Shown here: positions 1-7,451 of the stretch, one piece after another
How the letters are laid out: each line of letters opens with the position of its first letter
How positions within the stretch are numbered: position 1 is the stretch's first letter
NCBI RefSeq assembly: GCF_003201475.1
Contig: NZ_QJJK01000002.1
Span: forward strand, 558,001 to 622,000
Source of the DNA: Chelatococcus asaccharovorans
Lineage (GTDB): Bacteria > Pseudomonadota > Alphaproteobacteria > Rhizobiales > Beijerinckiaceae
Direction of reading: 5' to 3'
Length of the DNA stretch: 64,000 nucleotides
Notes under the pieces: generated by a model
Seen by the model: the letters and a program-made list of their open reading frames with translations, nothing else
Databases searched by the model: none
Told to the model about the DNA's origin: nothing
Program-made: the position numbers and the translations under genes

Positions 1-24
1 TATATGAGCGATTCTCCTCATATA
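1..24. repeat. Short inverted repeat downstream of repC
   Basis: TATATGAG (1-8) is repeated inverted as CTCATATA (17-24), just past the repC stop codon. It could form a small hairpin at the end of the rep transcript. No T-run follows on the minus strand within the window, so a terminator role is not shown. Confidence 0.35.
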
Positions 25-32
25 GTCTTCAA

Positions 33-1526
33 TCATACTATATTGGCGCATTCGGTATAATCGTCCTTTCTAAAGAAATTCTGATGCTTTGCACGAGTCT
101 CCGATTTGATGGGGTTGGACGGTGCAATGGGACTGTTCTGGCCTTTGATGAGTGCGGCCAGCATCGGCCCGACGGAAAACGCGCCGATTGTCGCTCTGGC
201 TGCAAGATTGCGCAGATAACCACCGGGATTGGCAATTACATCTGATCGCTCGAGTATGCAGGCGACGACGATCGCAGCGTCTATCTCTCCCATGGCGCTG
301 CGTGCGCTATCCCACGCACTTGGGCTTATGCCGAGGAAGGGGCGCACGAGGGCGACAGCGTCGAAGAGATCACCCCAGCTGGTGATATCATGCCGGCTAT
401 AGCGGCTCAGCTCCCGGCACAGCCCTTTGATGAAGCTGGGCGAATATCGTGTTTCAGCGGCGTGCCCGACGCGGAAGAGGGACATGCCGGTATCCAGGAG
501 CGTGCGCGATTGCGCGCTGGTTTTCCGGTCAAGCTGGCACGCGGCAGGAGGGGCTTTTGGCCGGTGAAATGCTTGTGATGGCAGGGGATCGGAATGCTGT
601 CGATGGTTGATGCTGCCGCGCGAAGGCATTTCCCGGCTGCATGTCGCGGAGACGGCGACCAGCGGGGGTGACGTATGGCATGGCTTCTTCTCGGATGCGG
701 TTTCAGATTCAGAATAGAAGTCTGATTCTGAATTCTGTTTGTGCCGCTCAAAATGGGACTCATTGGCGCTTAAGCATGCTGATTGTGCGTGCTCTTCCAG
801 GATGATAGCCAATTCGTGCGCTAAGGTGCCAAGTTCATCGGCCAGCGGCTTGAGGGTTTGGCTGGTCGCGGTGCGCGGGATCCGGGTGAGAATGCAGCGG
901 AAGAGCGCGTGAACGGCGTTCCAGTCGCAAGCGGGGGCTTGTGACGAAGGGAGTGGAATGCCCTGTTCCTGGCCATGTGCGATCATCTTCGCGATATCGC
1001 GGCGAGTGAGGGTGATGCGTTCACGCAGTTGCTTCGTGGCGCGGGCCTCGCCCCGAATTTCATCGGCCCAGGCTGCGAATTGCGGTGCGCGGACGACGAG
1101 CGGCGAGAGATCAAAGCCGTATGCGACTTCGATGCCACCGCGCGCGTCCTTGCGAGCGTAGCGTTTGCCGTTGGGGCTATCCCGCCGGGCGATCAGGCCG
1201 GCCTCGACCAGAACGGCGAGGTGTCGGCGGAGTGTCGCAGGTGCCATCCCGTGCGCGCGCAGCGAGAGCTGCTGGTTTGATGGAAAGACGACGAGATCAT
1301 TCCCCGTGAGCGCGGTCTCTGGGTGGAAACTCAGAAGGGCGTCGAGCACCGCCAGCGCCCGTTCCGACACGTGGAGCCGGGGGCGGGCGGCACAAATATC
1401 CCGAAAGACCGCCCATTTATGAACGGCGATATCCGGGTTTCGGCTCCGGGCGGTGGCTTGTCCATTGAGTTGGGCATAGGTCAGCGTTCGCCGCCCAAAG
1501 GGCGTCGTTGAAACATGCGTCGACAT
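33..1526 (-). CDS. repC: Replication initiator RepC of a repABC replicon
   Basis: RepC is the initiator of repABC plasmids and acts at an origin usually located inside its own gene. The 497-residue protein has the family N-terminus (roughly residues 10-130), with a winged-helix region carrying the family-typical stretch ATLRRHLAVLVEAGLIARRD. It is somewhat longer than the usual 400-440 residues; the extra length is in a low-complexity middle and C-terminal part. The ATG at 1526 is preceded on the minus strand by an AGGTGA-type ribosome binding site. It is the last gene of repA-repB-repC and is separated from repB by a 228-base region encoding an antisense RNA. Confidence 0.93.
   Translation of the reverse strand: MSTHVSTTPFGRRTLTYAQLNGQATARSRNPDIAVHKWAVFRDICAARPRLHVSERALAVLDALLSFHPETALTGNDLVVFPSNQQLSLRAHGMAPATLRRHLAVLVEAGLIARRDSPNGKRYARKDARGGIEVAYGFDLSPLVVRAPQFAAWADEIRGEARATKQLRERITLTRRDIAKMIAHGQEQGIPLPSSQAPACDWNAVHALFRCILTRIPRTATSQTLKPLADELGTLAHELAIILEEHAQSACLSANESHFERHKQNSESDFYSESETASEKKPCHTSPPLVAVSATCSREMPSRGSINHRQHSDPLPSQAFHRPKAPPAACQLDRKTSAQSRTLLDTGMSLFRVGHAAETRYSPSFIKGLCRELSRYSRHDITSWGDLFDAVALVRPFLGISPSAWDSARSAMGEIDAAIVVACILERSDVIANPGGYLRNLAARATIGAFSVGPMLAALIKGQNSPIAPSNPIKSETRAKHQNFFRKDDYTECANIV
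704..733. other. Candidate oriV dyad inside repC
   Basis: Near the middle of repC lies the most AT-rich stretch of the gene (about 700-735). It contains an imperfect dyad with arms ATTCAGAAT (707-715) and ATTCTGAAT (725-733), extendable to CAGATTCAGAAT on the left. In characterised repABC plasmids the origin lies in an AT-rich part of repC. Location and composition fit, but function is inferred. Confidence 0.4.
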
Positions 1527-1592
1527 TCTCTTTCACCTGTGAATAGGCAAAAGAAATTGGCGCACCGAAACGGTGTTGAGCCTCAACGGCTC

Positions 1593-1621
1593 TTGACGAT
1601 GATTCGGGGAAGTGCGATTCT
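1593..1621 (+). promoter_or_regulatory. Promoter of the counter-transcribed RNA
   Basis: A -35 box TTGACG (1593-1598) and a -10-like GATTCT (1616-1621) are separated by exactly 17 bases. They lie on the strand opposite to repABC in the repB-repC gap. The start site would be near 1628. Confidence 0.55.
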
Positions 1622-1627
1622 CACAGT

Positions 1628-1681
1628 CGCCAAACTAGGAGAAGGGCTTCCGGAATGTGTTTCGGGGGCCTTTTTCTTTTT
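1628..1681 (+). ncRNA. Antisense ctRNA (incA-type) controlling repC
   Basis: repABC plasmids encode a 50-60 nt antisense RNA between repB and repC that lowers RepC synthesis and determines incompatibility. Here the plus strand has a promoter at 1593-1621 and an intrinsic terminator ending at about 1681, giving a predicted RNA of about 54 nt. The RNA is fully complementary to the repBC leader upstream of the repC start. The 5' end is inferred from promoter spacing. Confidence 0.75.
1645..1681 (+). terminator. Intrinsic terminator of the ctRNA
   Basis: An 11-pair stem (GGCTTCCGGAA with TTTCGGGGGCC, allowing G-U pairs) closes a short TGTG-containing loop and is followed by TTTTTCTTTTT (1671-1681). 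This is a textbook rho-independent terminator on the plus strand. Confidence 0.8.
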
Positions 1682-1754
1682 GCCCGTTGTCTCGATCAGG
1701 GCCGAAGCGGCGGAACTGCCGGATTCTCCTTCATCGATCGAACGTCAAAATCTG

Positions 1755-2750
1755 TCAGTCAGCGCCTCCATCGTGGGTGTCTCGGAATTCGCGATAGAGA
1801 TCGTCCAGCCGATCGGAGACGAAGCTCGCAAAGTCTGGGACAATCTTCTCGTCAAAAACGAGGGCGGTGCGTCCGGGCTGGCGCTCGATGCGTCCGGCTT
1901 TTCTGCCAGTCGGTGTCGTCCATACCTGACGGTCGCGCGATGGCTTCGCTGTCTCCCCGGTCAAGCCTTTCAGAACCTGAACGAAGCGGGCGTCGCTCTG
2001 GGCGCTTTGAAAGACGGAGCTGGCGAAAAGCGGTTCCAGCGATTTTTGTGCCCTGCCCGCCTCGATCTTTTCGGCAAGCAAGGCCCAGCGTGCCCGCCCC
2101 GCTTTCGGCGCTGGGCCGATCCGCTGAATAAGCGTCTCGGGGACCTTGCGCGCAATGGCGATGTATCGGCTGAGGTCCGCCTTGTCCGTGCCGAGCGCGG
2201 CGATGATGGTCGCGCGGTCATACCCTGAATCTTCCAAGCGGCGCGCGAAAAGCGCCTTCTCGATAAAGGAAAGATCTTCCCGGTCGAGGTTCTCGCGACC
2301 CTGGGCGACGACGAGTTCGTCGTCGTTCAGCTTGCGTATGATGGCTTTGACCTGCCGCCCCAATTGGGCGGCTGCCCGCAGACGCCGGCGGCCATAGGCG
2401 ACCTGGAAGCGGCCGGTGATGCTCGGGTGGGGTCTGACGAGAATGGGGATCTGCTGTCCGAACTCGGCAATGCTGGCGACAAGCTGGTCAAAGCCTGGAT
2501 CGACATCCATCGGGAGCCGATCGGCGATGGGAGACCCGTCGATGCTCGTCGGGTCGATGGATACGACGGCCTCTCCTTCGGCGAGCTGCTGCTGCAGACG
2601 CGCCGCGGTTTTGGCGTTCTCAGCCATTTCCTGGAGGGACGAGCCCATGGCTGCGACCGCGCCGCTGCGCACGCGCTCAGGCTTGACCGGCGCGGCAGGG
2701 GCAGCCGGACGCTGCAGGAAGAGGGAGTTGATGGCGTCCTTGCGGCTCAT
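1755..2750 (-). CDS. repB: Partition protein RepB (ParB family)
   Basis: RepB binds parS sites and works with RepA to segregate the plasmid. The ParB N-terminal domain is clear (IAEFGQQIPILVRPHP, then the arginine patch YGRRRLRAAAQLG), followed by the helix-turn-helix region around DRATIIAALGTDKADLSRYI. I chose the ATG at 2750 (MSRKDAINSLFL), which matches the family's usual N-terminus; an in-frame ATG at 2765 would add five residues. The protein is 331 residues, normal for the family. The repA-repB gap upstream carries two parS palindromes. Confidence 0.93.
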   Translation of the reverse strand: MSRKDAINSLFLQRPAAPAAPVKPERVRSGAVAAMGSSLQEMAENAKTAARLQQQLAEGEAVVSIDPTSIDGSPIADRLPMDVDPGFDQLVASIAEFGQQIPILVRPHPSITGRFQVAYGRRRLRAAAQLGRQVKAIIRKLNDDELVVAQGRENLDREDLSFIEKALFARRLEDSGYDRATIIAALGTDKADLSRYIAIARKVPETLIQRIGPAPKAGRARWALLAEKIEAGRAQKSLEPLFASSVFQSAQSDARFVQVLKGLTGETAKPSRDRQVWTTPTGRKAGRIERQPGRTALVFDEKIVPDFASFVSDRLDDLYREFRDTHDGGAD

Positions 2751-2788
2751 GGCATTTCTCGGCAAGGGCTATGGACAGGACAGAGCGC

Positions 2789-2808
2789 GCGTTGGGAGCT
2801 CCCAACGC
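2789..2808. other. parS partition site 1
   Basis: A perfect 20-base palindrome whose core GTTGGGAGCTCCCAAC (2791-2806) matches the repABC parS pattern GTTNNNNGCNNNNAAC. It lies between repB and repA, a known parS position. Confidence 0.85.
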
Positions 2809-2868
2809 AAGAGGCAAAGCTAAGACAGCAGCTGTACGCGCCTCCATCCGGGACGTGGATAGGAGACG

Positions 2869-2898
2869 TGACGCTGTTGGGAGCTCCCAACAGCGTCA
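2869..2898. other. parS partition site 2
   Basis: A perfect 30-base palindrome centred between 2883 and 2884 contains the same 16-base parS core (2876-2891) as site 1, about 85 bases away. The longer dyad arms make it the stronger of the two candidate RepB nucleation sites. Confidence 0.85.
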
Positions 2899-2940
2899 GA
2901 GCGAAATGCCGTCCGGCGTGGGGAGGGTGATCAGAGGCTG

Positions 2941-4161
2941 TCATGTCCGTCCCCATGCGGCGCGGATAAGTCCCTCGATCTCCCGGTTGACGGCGTCGAG
3001 CGCCTCCATGGCGCGGTCGTAAGTCGAGCGCGTCAAATTCTCCCGGCCGATCTCGTAGAGTGTCTGCTTCGTCAGCCCGGCATCCGACACGGCCGCCGAC
3101 TTGACCATCGTATTGGTCAGGACATAGTCCCCGAACAGATTGCGAAGGAGCGCGGTGACCTTCGTCTGCGGCGCATCCTGCGGTTCGTAGCGTGTGAAGA
3201 GATAGCGGAGGAAGTCGTAACGCAATTCACCGCCGGCATCACGGACGACGCCGAGAAGGTCGCGCGTCATCAGCAGGAACTGGCTCATCGACGCGATGTC
3301 GAGCATCTGTGGATGCACCGTGACGATCATCGCGGTCGCCGCACATAGCCCGCTGAGCGTGAGAAACCCGAGTTGGGGAGGGCAGTCGATGACGACGATG
3401 TCGTAACGGTCAGCCACATCGTCGAAGGCCTGCGCTATGCGGGTGAAGAAAAGCCCCTCGCCTGTGCGGTTGGCGCTGGTCAGTGCCTTCGGCGTCGTGT
3501 GCTCGAACTCCATCAGTTCGAGATTTCCGGGTACGAGGTCCAGCCCGTCAAAATAGGTCGGACGGACAACCTCCGACAGGGGGCGCTTGGCGTCATCATA
3601 ACGAATGGCCGCATAGAGCGTTTCATTCGCCATGACCTCGGTTTCGGGCAGCAAGCCGAGCAATGCGGAGAGGCTGGCCTGCGGATCGAGATCGACCGCC
3701 AGGACACGATAACCCTGCAATGCAAGATACTGTGCGAGATGCGCCGACGTCGTCGTCTTGCCGGAGCCGCCCTTGAAATTCGTGACCGCGAGGACCTGGA
3801 GATGTTCTCCCGCGCGACGGTGCGGCACGAAATCGATGCTCTCGCGCCCGCGGGTGCTCACGGCAAGCAGGCGACGGATGTCGTTGATCTGGCCGAGCGT
3901 GTAAAGCCGGCGGCCGTTCGCGCCGACTTCAGGCTGAGGTCCTTCGCCGGCTAAATTAATTTTGCGCAGCGTCGAATCGGAGATGCCCATCAGGCGTGCC
4001 GCCTCGCCTGAGGTGAAACGACGTAGGGTTTTCCGCGATGTTGGAGGAAACAACGCGTCGCTCATCGCCTGCAGCTGTGAGCTGAGTAGCTCCGCCTGCT
4101 CGCCGATCGTGTCATCCACGGCTGGAAGGGCCTGCCGTGACGTCTGTGCTGCGCTGCTCAC
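2941..4161 (-). CDS. repA: Partition ATPase RepA (ParA family)
   Basis: RepA is the partition ATPase and usual autorepressor of the repABC operon. A helix-turn-helix region (about residues 50-90) precedes a deviant Walker A motif KGGSGKTT (130-137) and the switch region DLDPQASLS (from 157), as in ParA-type proteins. The length of 406 residues is normal. Translation appears to start at GTG 4161 (MSSAAQTSRQ), with GAGAG upstream. The gene is first in repA-repB-repC. Its promoter and a 15-base inverted repeat lie directly upstream. Confidence 0.95.
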   Translation of the reverse strand: MSSAAQTSRQALPAVDDTIGEQAELLSSQLQAMSDALFPPTSRKTLRRFTSGEAARLMGISDSTLRKINLAGEGPQPEVGANGRRLYTLGQINDIRRLLAVSTRGRESIDFVPHRRAGEHLQVLAVTNFKGGSGKTTTSAHLAQYLALQGYRVLAVDLDPQASLSALLGLLPETEVMANETLYAAIRYDDAKRPLSEVVRPTYFDGLDLVPGNLELMEFEHTTPKALTSANRTGEGLFFTRIAQAFDDVADRYDIVVIDCPPQLGFLTLSGLCAATAMIVTVHPQMLDIASMSQFLLMTRDLLGVVRDAGGELRYDFLRYLFTRYEPQDAPQTKVTALLRNLFGDYVLTNTMVKSAAVSDAGLTKQTLYEIGRENLTRSTYDRAMEALDAVNREIEGLIRAAWGRT

Positions 4162-4174
4162 GTTTTTAATCTCT

Positions 4175-4240
4175 CGTCACGGAAAAAGGGCCATGCCGGA
4201 CCTTTTTCCGTGACGATAGCGATGAACCGTCATATTGCAA
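4175..4240 (-). promoter_or_regulatory. repA promoter with autoregulatory operator
   Basis: On the minus strand, TTGCAA (4235-4240) and TATCGT (4213-4218) are 16 bases apart and form a plausible promoter. Overlapping and just downstream is a perfect 15-base inverted repeat, CGTCACGGAAAAAGG (4175-4189) and its complement (4201-4215), with an 11-base spacer. Its position across the start region fits repression by RepA or RepA-RepB. Confidence 0.65.
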
Positions 4241-4643
4241 CAAAGGAGTGGTTAACAGCCCTGGCGAGCCCGCGCGGCTATCACCCAAACACAAACTGAT
4301 CCTGTTCGATTCTTCTCATGAATTCAAGATCTTGGCACCATTCTGCGATTGCGCCGCGCGCGGCGACCCAGCGTGGCGTGCTTCGCTGTCAAGATCAGGA
4401 TAGCGCGCTGGACCTCGACGTCCCCGGGCCGATAGCGTCGAATCGCTGCAATCATTGAAGAATCAACGCCGGATTGCCCGGCCCCACCCGCGGTCGATGA
4501 TCCGTGTCGGGCTCGGTCCGGGAGAGGCGCCACGGCTATCGCCGGCGATGGTCCCGATCCGGGGAGGCCACGATGGCAAAGGCTGGCCGCGCAGGGGAGG
4601 GCATAGCGACGTTTCGACATTCCTGAGAAGCGGAGCGCAGACT
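4241..4643. other. Intergenic region without recognised genes
   Basis: About 400 bases separate the rep promoter from the promoter of the sugar-kinase operon. Short open frames on both strands resemble no family I know and lack convincing ribosome binding sites. I see no RNA gene or mobile-element end here. Confidence 0.5.
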
Positions 4644-4686
4644 ACTTGTAATAAATATTGACGACATGTTGCCGGCGCCGGTACAA
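4644..4686 (+). promoter_or_regulatory. Promoter/operator copy A of the kinase-aldolase operon
   Basis: TTGACG (4658-4663) and GTACAA (4681-4686) are 17 bases apart. The -35 box is embedded in a 28-base element (4644-4671) flanked by ACTTGT and ACATGT. The same element, identical at 24 of 28 positions, recurs at 6681-6708 around a second promoter. Paired half-sites are typical of a dimeric repressor; the GntR protein encoded at 10735-11547 is the obvious candidate. Confidence 0.55.
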
Positions 4687-4749
4687 GGCGCCTAACACGG
4701 ACGGCCCGATCTCTGCGAGCGGCCGTGAAATGTTGTGGGAAGAAGCGCG

Positions 4750-5658
4750 ATGGCCACAAAACGTATCGTCACTCTAGGAAATGCTTTTCTGGATACGATC
4801 GTCTATCTGCCGCGCCTTCCGACAGAGCCCTGTAAATTCCGGGCCAACAACGTCTTGCGCACCGGCGGTGGCATCGCTGCGACGGCCGCCTATGCGACGG
4901 CACGGCTTGGGGCCGATACCCAATACTGGGGACGTCTCGGACGGGATGCGGCAGGCGATGATATTCTCGCGCGCCTTGGCGTCGTGGGGGTCCGTACCGA
5001 CCATGTTCGCCGTATTGAAGGTGGCGTGAGCCCCATCGGCACCGTCCTCGTGTCACCGGACGGGGAGCGGATGGCCTTTGGCTTTATCGGCCGGGACCTT
5101 TCCGATGACGCCGGCTGGCTGCCCCTCGACGACCTTGCCGGCGTCGATGCCATTATGGCCGACTACAGTTGGTGGCAGGGGGCGGCCGCGGTGTTCCAGG
5201 AGGCGCGCGAACGCGGGATCACGACGGTCCTCGATGCCGATGTGGGCGACATGGACGCGGTCATGCAACTGCTTGCCCTGCCGGATCATATCGTCTTCTC
5301 GGCTGCCTGCCTGGAGCGGCTGTCCGGAAGCGGTGATATCGAACAGGGGCTTCGCCATGCGTCGCAGCTTTGCCGCGGCGTGGTCGCGGTGACGATTGGC
5401 GAGAAGGGTTTCTGGTGGTTCGATGGCGAACGCCCGCGTCACGTCCCGGCCTTTCCGGTGAAGGCCGTCGATACAAATGGGGCAGGGGACATTTTCCACG
5501 GCGCCTACGCGCTTGGCCTGGCCGAGGGGCTCGATGTTGAAGGCGCCGCACGGCTGGCCAGTGCCACCGCGGCGCTCAAATGCGCGCGCGGCAGCGGTTG
5601 GGAGAGCATTCCCGATCGTGCGGCGGTCGATGCCCTCTTGATGAAAGGTGTGCCATGA
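4750..5658 (+). CDS. PfkB-family sugar kinase, YihV-like
   Basis: This ribokinase/PfkB kinase (302 residues) should phosphorylate an imported sugar-like substrate in the cytoplasm. It has the glycine-rich substrate segment RTGGGIAATAA (about 37-47) and the catalytic anion-hole motif DTNGAGD (241-247, base D247). By recalled sequence it resembles E. coli YihV (sulfofructose kinase). Of the three YihV sulfonate contacts I recall (K27, N109, R138), only the lysine is kept (K29); the others align with G111 and S140. A sulfosugar substrate is therefore doubtful. The start at 4750 follows GGGAAGAAG. The stop overlaps the aldolase start (ATGA), so the two are coupled. Confidence 0.85.
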   Translation: MATKRIVTLGNAFLDTIVYLPRLPTEPCKFRANNVLRTGGGIAATAAYATARLGADTQYWGRLGRDAAGDDILARLGVVGVRTDHVRRIEGGVSPIGTVLVSPDGERMAFGFIGRDLSDDAGWLPLDDLAGVDAIMADYSWWQGAAAVFQEARERGITTVLDADVGDMDAVMQLLALPDHIVFSAACLERLSGSGDIEQGLRHASQLCRGVVAVTIGEKGFWWFDGERPRHVPAFPVKAVDTNGAGDIFHGAYALGLAEGLDVEGAARLASATAALKCARGSGWESIPDRAAVDALLMKGVP

Positions 5659-6698
5659 AGATCTCGCCCGGCAAGCTTTGGGGCCTCCGGCGCCTCGCCG
5701 ATGACAGCGGCCGCTTCAAGATGCTGGCGATGGACCAGACCGGTCCCATCGTCAATCCGATCAAGGACAAGCGCGGTCTCGATCACGCCCCCTATGCCGA
5801 TGTCGCAAGGGTGAAGGCCAGCCTCGCGCGCTACCTTGCGCCGCACGCCTCGGCGGTGCTGCTTGATCCTCCCTTTGGCTACGCCGCCGCGATCAATGAC
5901 ATTCCCGCGCGGACCGGCCTCGTCATCGGCAGCGAATGGGCGGTGTGGGAGGTGACCGAGACCGGCCGCAAGTCACGCAGCGTTCCCGGCTGGGATCCGG
6001 GCGTCATTCGCCGCATCGGCGGCGATGCGGTGAAGGTCAATCTGTGGTTCCGGTCCGATGTCAGCGCCGACGTCCGTGCCCATCAGATCGCTTATCTCGA
6101 GGGCGTGAAACGTGCCTGCGCGGCCCATGACATCGCCTTCGTTCTGGAGTTCCTCGTCTACCCCTTCCCGGGGGAAAGCGCTGAAGCCTTTGCCGACCGG
6201 CGCGTCGCGCTCGTTCTCGAGGCGCTTGCCGATAGCGACGTGATGGACCCTGCCGGGGTCGATCTCTACAAGCTTGAGCCGCCTGTCGCGGTTCACGACG
6301 TCCCCGATCCCGATGGACCCCAGGGCGCCGCGGTGCAGGCAACCTTCGACAGGCTGGCTCGCGGGATCAAGCGGCCATGGGTGCTGCTCAGCGGGGGCGC
6401 CAGCCCGGCCGATTTCATGCGCCTGCTCACCTATGCCTATCGCTCGGGCGCGAACGGGTATCTTGCCGGGCGTGCAATCTGGGCCGATGCTTTCCGGCAT
6501 TTTCCCGATATGAAGGCGATGGACGAAACCCTCGCCCAATCCGATGTCATGGAACGCCTCAATGCGCTGACGGATCGCCTGGCCACGCCTTGGGACAAGC
6601 ACGCATGCTGGGCGGATGGGGTAGAGATGAGCCCGCACGGTCGCGATTTCGTGGCGGCTTACGGCGGCGACCCGCTCTCGACATGTAATATTTATTGA
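5655..6698 (+). CDS. Class I aldolase of the LacD/YihT family
   Basis: This 347-residue protein belongs to the tagatose-1,6-bisphosphate / sulfofructose-phosphate aldolase family, which cleaves phosphorylated ketoses through a lysine Schiff base. The likely Schiff-base lysine is K206 in LYKLEPP, matching K205 of LacD; K127 in DAVKVNLWF is a second conserved lysine. It overlaps the kinase by four bases, which implies a kinase-then-aldolase pathway. The last six codons run into the second promoter element, and the TGA stop lies inside its -35 box. The true substrate is unknown. Confidence 0.85.
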   Translation: MKISPGKLWGLRRLADDSGRFKMLAMDQTGPIVNPIKDKRGLDHAPYADVARVKASLARYLAPHASAVLLDPPFGYAAAINDIPARTGLVIGSEWAVWEVTETGRKSRSVPGWDPGVIRRIGGDAVKVNLWFRSDVSADVRAHQIAYLEGVKRACAAHDIAFVLEFLVYPFPGESAEAFADRRVALVLEALADSDVMDPAGVDLYKLEPPVAVHDVPDPDGPQGAAVQATFDRLARGIKRPWVLLSGGASPADFMRLLTYAYRSGANGYLAGRAIWADAFRHFPDMKAMDETLAQSDVMERLNALTDRLATPWDKHACWADGVEMSPHGRDFVAAYGGDPLSTCNIY

Positions 6699-6723
6699 CG
6701 ACAAGTTGGCTGGACACCTAGAG
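6681..6723 (+). promoter_or_regulatory. Promoter/operator copy B before the transporter genes
   Basis: TTGACG (6695-6700) and a weak CTAGAG (6718-6723) are 17 bases apart, the same geometry as copy A at 4644-4686. The surrounding 28 bases (6681-6708) match copy A at 24 positions, with ACATGT and ACAAGT as flanking half-sites. The element begins inside the aldolase reading frame and should drive the importer and second-aldolase genes. Confidence 0.55.
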
Positions 6724-6778
6724 TGCCAGCCAAGATCAAGGAGCGGGCATCGCGGACCCGCATCCGGGAGGACGAGGA

Positions 6779-7450
6779 GTGGATTATCTCGATTTCAGCG
6801 GTGTCCTGGCCAGAGGCGATCTGCTCGCCAAGGGCCTGCTGCTGACTGCGCAGATTTCGCTGGCCTCCATGGTGATCGGTCTTGTCATCGGCGTGCTATC
6901 CGCCTGTTTGACGCTCAGCGGCAATCGGCTGCTGCGCATCGTGGTGCTGGCCTATATCGAGGCGATCCGCAACACGCCGTTCATCGTGCAGGTCTTCCTG
7001 ATCTATTTTGGTTTGCCGGCTCTCGGTCTGCGGCTCGATCCCATCACCGCGGCGATCACCGCGATGTCTGTCTATGGCGGGGCCTATATCAGCGAGATCG
7101 TGCGGGCCGGCATCGAGGGCATCAACACGGGACAGATCGAGGCGGCGAGGGCGTTGGGACTGTCCGGCTATCGCACGTTCCGGCATGTCGTTCTCAAGCC
7201 GGCGCTGGCGGCGGTTTTCCCCTCGCTCTCCGCCCAGTTCATTCTCCTGCTGCTGTCATCCAGCGTCGTCTCCGCGATCTCCGTGCCGGAGCTTACGGGC
7301 GTCGGCAACGACATCCAGGGCATGACCCTGCGCAACATGGAGATCTATCTCGTCATCGCCGTCATCTATGTGGCGCTCGTTGCTGTTCTGCGGGGCCTGA
7401 TGCTCGGTATCGAGCGATGGGCTTTCAGCTACAAGTTCATCGGTCGCTGA
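6779..7450 (+). CDS. ABC permease, polar-amino-acid (HisM/GlnP) type
   Basis: This 223-residue inner-membrane permease has several hydrophobic segments and the family coupling loop around ISEIVRAGIEGINTGQIEAA, which contacts the ATPase. It starts at GTG 6779 after a GAGGACGAGGAG ribosome binding site. It pairs with the second permease one base downstream, the binding protein at 8122 and the ATPase at 10045 to form one importer. The family takes up amino acids and related polar compounds such as opines, so an amino or zwitterionic sugar derivative is possible. Confidence 0.9.
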   Translation: MDYLDFSGVLARGDLLAKGLLLTAQISLASMVIGLVIGVLSACLTLSGNRLLRIVVLAYIEAIRNTPFIVQVFLIYFGLPALGLRLDPITAAITAMSVYGGAYISEIVRAGIEGINTGQIEAARALGLSGYRTFRHVVLKPALAAVFPSLSAQFILLLLSSSVVSAISVPELTGVGNDIQGMTLRNMEIYLVIAVIYVALVAVLRGLMLGIERWAFSYKFIGR

Positions 7451-7451
7451 G

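Noticed and set aside
4750-6698. Sulfoglycolysis (sulfofructose kinase and aldolase) as a firm assignment
   Set aside because: The pair resembles YihV/YihT, but two of the three recalled sulfonate-contact residues of the kinase are replaced and no sulfolactaldehyde enzyme or sulfosugar transporter is nearby.
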